This document shows, piece after piece, positions 61,900 to 64,000 of a stretch of DNA of 64,000 nt. The translations under genes were made by a program, and so were the position numbers. Each line of letters starts with the position of its first letter. Positions within the stretch are counted from its first letter, which is position 1. The notes below the pieces were generated by a model. The model was not told the DNA's origin. It saw only the letters and a list, made by a program, of their open reading frames with translations, and searched no databases. This DNA is from Atopsyche davidsoni (taxonomy: Eukaryota; Arthropoda; Insecta; Trichoptera; Hydrobiosidae): the NCBI GenBank assembly GCA_022113835.1, contig JAILWY010000018.1, positions 21,103,501 to 21,167,500 of the forward strand. Reading direction: 5' to 3'.

Positions 61900-63339
61900 A
61901 CCTTGGGCGGGCCACACGTGTCCGGTGAGATCTGTGATGAAACCCAGATGCCCAAGGACAAACCACTGCATCGTCTAAATTTCACATCCATTTAATATAA
62001 AATTCAGCTAATTGAAAAGATTTTGGGCACTGTGAAAACCTTTGATTTCCTAAATTACTTTGGTAACTAAATATATTCTTGATTTGATGCAGTTATATTA
62101 TATGTCTTAAATCATCTAAAATTTAAAAAAAACTATGGCGACACAAATATCGATGTACCATATACTGAAGCGTGTGTGTTAATATTTTAAATATGGCTTT
62201 CATGGGTTTTTTAAATGTTTACAGTGCAGACAAAGCATGTTTGCATTGTAAATCTAAAATAAAACTTACAACCTAATTTTCCCAGTGTTATTTTTTATAG
62301 CAACTCCGCAAAAAGCTAATACAACCTCAATCGGTTTTAAACCAGGTTTACGTAAAGCACGGCTTAATAAAATTTAGGCCTAAACGCCTAAACAAAACCG
62401 TAAAACTAAACGCAGAAAAGATGAGACTACGATGTCCGTTAACCATGGTTTATACGTAGTCCTCGTGTACCCAATTACCATGCAATACCATGATAGCAAT
62501 TATACATATTTTGAATCAACGTTACATAAAATGTTATAACAAATGCAAAAAAAACACCTGCAATAAAAATGGTTGCAACATGATTTGATTTTCTCATATT
62601 TTTTTTTTAAATAATCAAACTCTTTAGCGTCACAGGTAATCGTGGAAAATTACAGGTACAGTCTCGTCGTGATAACAATAAAATGCAAGTCGTGATTTTA
62701 AAAAGGAACTTTTGCGTTTCAAAGCGCTCTTGATGAGTGTGTCAGGAACGCCATGACAAGATGGCGTCATGGCTTAGTTTCAAATGCAACCGTGAAAAGA
62801 TGATTATGTACCACTGTGCACTCTCCTCAGTTTGCCAATACAACGTTGAGGTCTTATGCAAATGGCGAAAATCGTTTGCGTTAATTTTAAATATAAAAAA
62901 CGTCTTATTTTTAACAATTGCATTGTCTTTGTTTGTTTAATTTAATATTTATAGAAAACGCTCGCAGTTATTTTTATGTGCCATTTGATTGCTTTTTGTT
63001 TTTTTTTTTTGTGAATAAGCATCTGAACTTTGAGTTCAGGTTCAGATTCAAAATTAATTCAGTTCAAAGATAATATATTTATTTTACATAATGATCATTT
63101 AATTTGGTTGTATTATCGATCTTTGATTAATCCCTTTCCACCTGCAAATAAGTTTTAATTGATTGTTTGACTGTACCCCGGGAAGTTTTTTTGTTTTTTT
63201 AAACCACACTACTATGTTAGTTTGTTATATTTATACTATAAATCTTTGTGATAGGCAGGAGCGCACACCAAGTAATCTTTGATACAAATATCCAGTGGAG
63301 TTAAAAATAGTTTTATGGTATCCACAGTCTATCAACCAG
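61900..63339. other. No feature recognised
   Basis: AT-rich, with open frames below 70 codons and no motifs. Confidence 0.5.
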
Positions 63340-63620
63340 GTAGGTATGTAGAGTTCTTCGTCTTGTTGGTGAGCACCTTTATGACGCGGTCGGCTGCACG
63401 TCTCGCGCGGCGCTCTCCTAACCTTATTTTAGCCAAACTCCGGCACGGAACCAGTCAGATTCATTAGTCGATTGTGTATAATCACAATCTCGACATCACC
63501 AGCTCACCAAGCGATCGCACCAGAGCTGTACCGGAAGCAAAACTTCACCAACAAAAATGGACAAAACGTTGCATCCCTCAATGCACTCCGGGTCACTAAG
63601 AATTGCACCAGATTCGTATC
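63340..63620. other. Unidentified GC-richer block near the right edge
   Basis: An open stretch on the minus strand reads ERRARRAADRVIKVLTNKTK and stays open on the plus strand too (VEFFVLLVSTFMTRSAARLA). Splice-like GT/AG signals exist but are weak. Could be a coding or leader exon of a gene continuing to the right. Confidence 0.25.
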
Positions 63621-64000
63621 ATAAATAACTTTTGAAAAATGCAACCGATTTCTATATATTATATTTAATTAATTTGGCCCTTTATAATTTATTTGAACTA
63701 GTTTTTGAATACAACATCAATCAAGTGACCGCATTTATTAGCCAATGCAAAATGTGCCCTTTTTGGCGTCAGAGAGTGTGAAATGGCCCTCGTCGGTCAT
63801 CAAATTTGCTTCCAAAAATCAAGCACATTTTTCTCTGGCCAATAAAGGCAACCACTTGATTAGTGATGTATTAAAAAACCAGTTCAAATAAATTATAAAG
63901 GGCCAAGTTAAATAAAAATATTTCATATATAAAAAATTGGTTGCTTTTTTTATAGTTATTTATCATTCACACACCGACATAAAATATGGCGCACCCGTCA

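Overview
The window looks like a piece of an AT-rich animal nuclear genome, most likely an insect. Genes are split by GT-AG introns, coding density is very low, and the DNA is full of degraded transposable elements. Insect is inferred from the two elongase genes, which resemble the insect/arthropod branch related to vertebrate ELOVL1/ELOVL7, and from the mix of mariner, Helitron and SINE relics. The order is not resolved.

Two protein-coding genes can be supported, both ELO-family very-long-chain fatty acid elongases. They lie head-to-tail on the minus strand about 5.9 kb apart. Gene 1 (coding 22189-30222, six coding exons, 313 codons) is complete, with every splice junction in frame. Gene 2 (coding from 16334 down to 8404, four exons found) is 5'-complete but loses its 3' exons to the left of the window. 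They share the first intron position and an exon 2 of identical length (191 nt), with 27 of 63 identical residues by hand count, so they are old tandem duplicates. Their later intron positions differ. Both would act in the ER membrane, condensing malonyl-CoA with long-chain acyl-CoA for lipids such as cuticular hydrocarbons or sphingolipids; this role comes from the family, not from the sequence.

Layout: 1-8403 is gene 2 intron 4 plus repeats (a diverged tandem duplication, two fold-back elements carrying tRNA-like sequence, a broken mariner). 8404-16334 is gene 2. 16335-22188 is intergenic with Tc1/mariner-family fragments and a SINE. 22189-30271 is gene 1, whose intron 2 holds a non-autonomous mariner-like element nested inside another repeat. 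30272 to about 37560 is 5' flank or a 5'-UTR intron, ending in GC-rich, promoter-like islands. From 37.6 to 64 kb no host gene is recognisable: there is a Helitron fragment at 38.1-38.8 kb, several MITE-like families, hairpins, hammerhead-like motifs, a degenerate tandem array, and a few unexplained GC-richer islands.

I saw no rRNA, no confident functional tRNA, no CRISPR array and no sign of a new enzymatic system. The best-supported unusual observations are the nested insertion with a reconstructable empty site, the tRNA-like fold-back family, and a hairpin-plus-conserved-tail repeat family.
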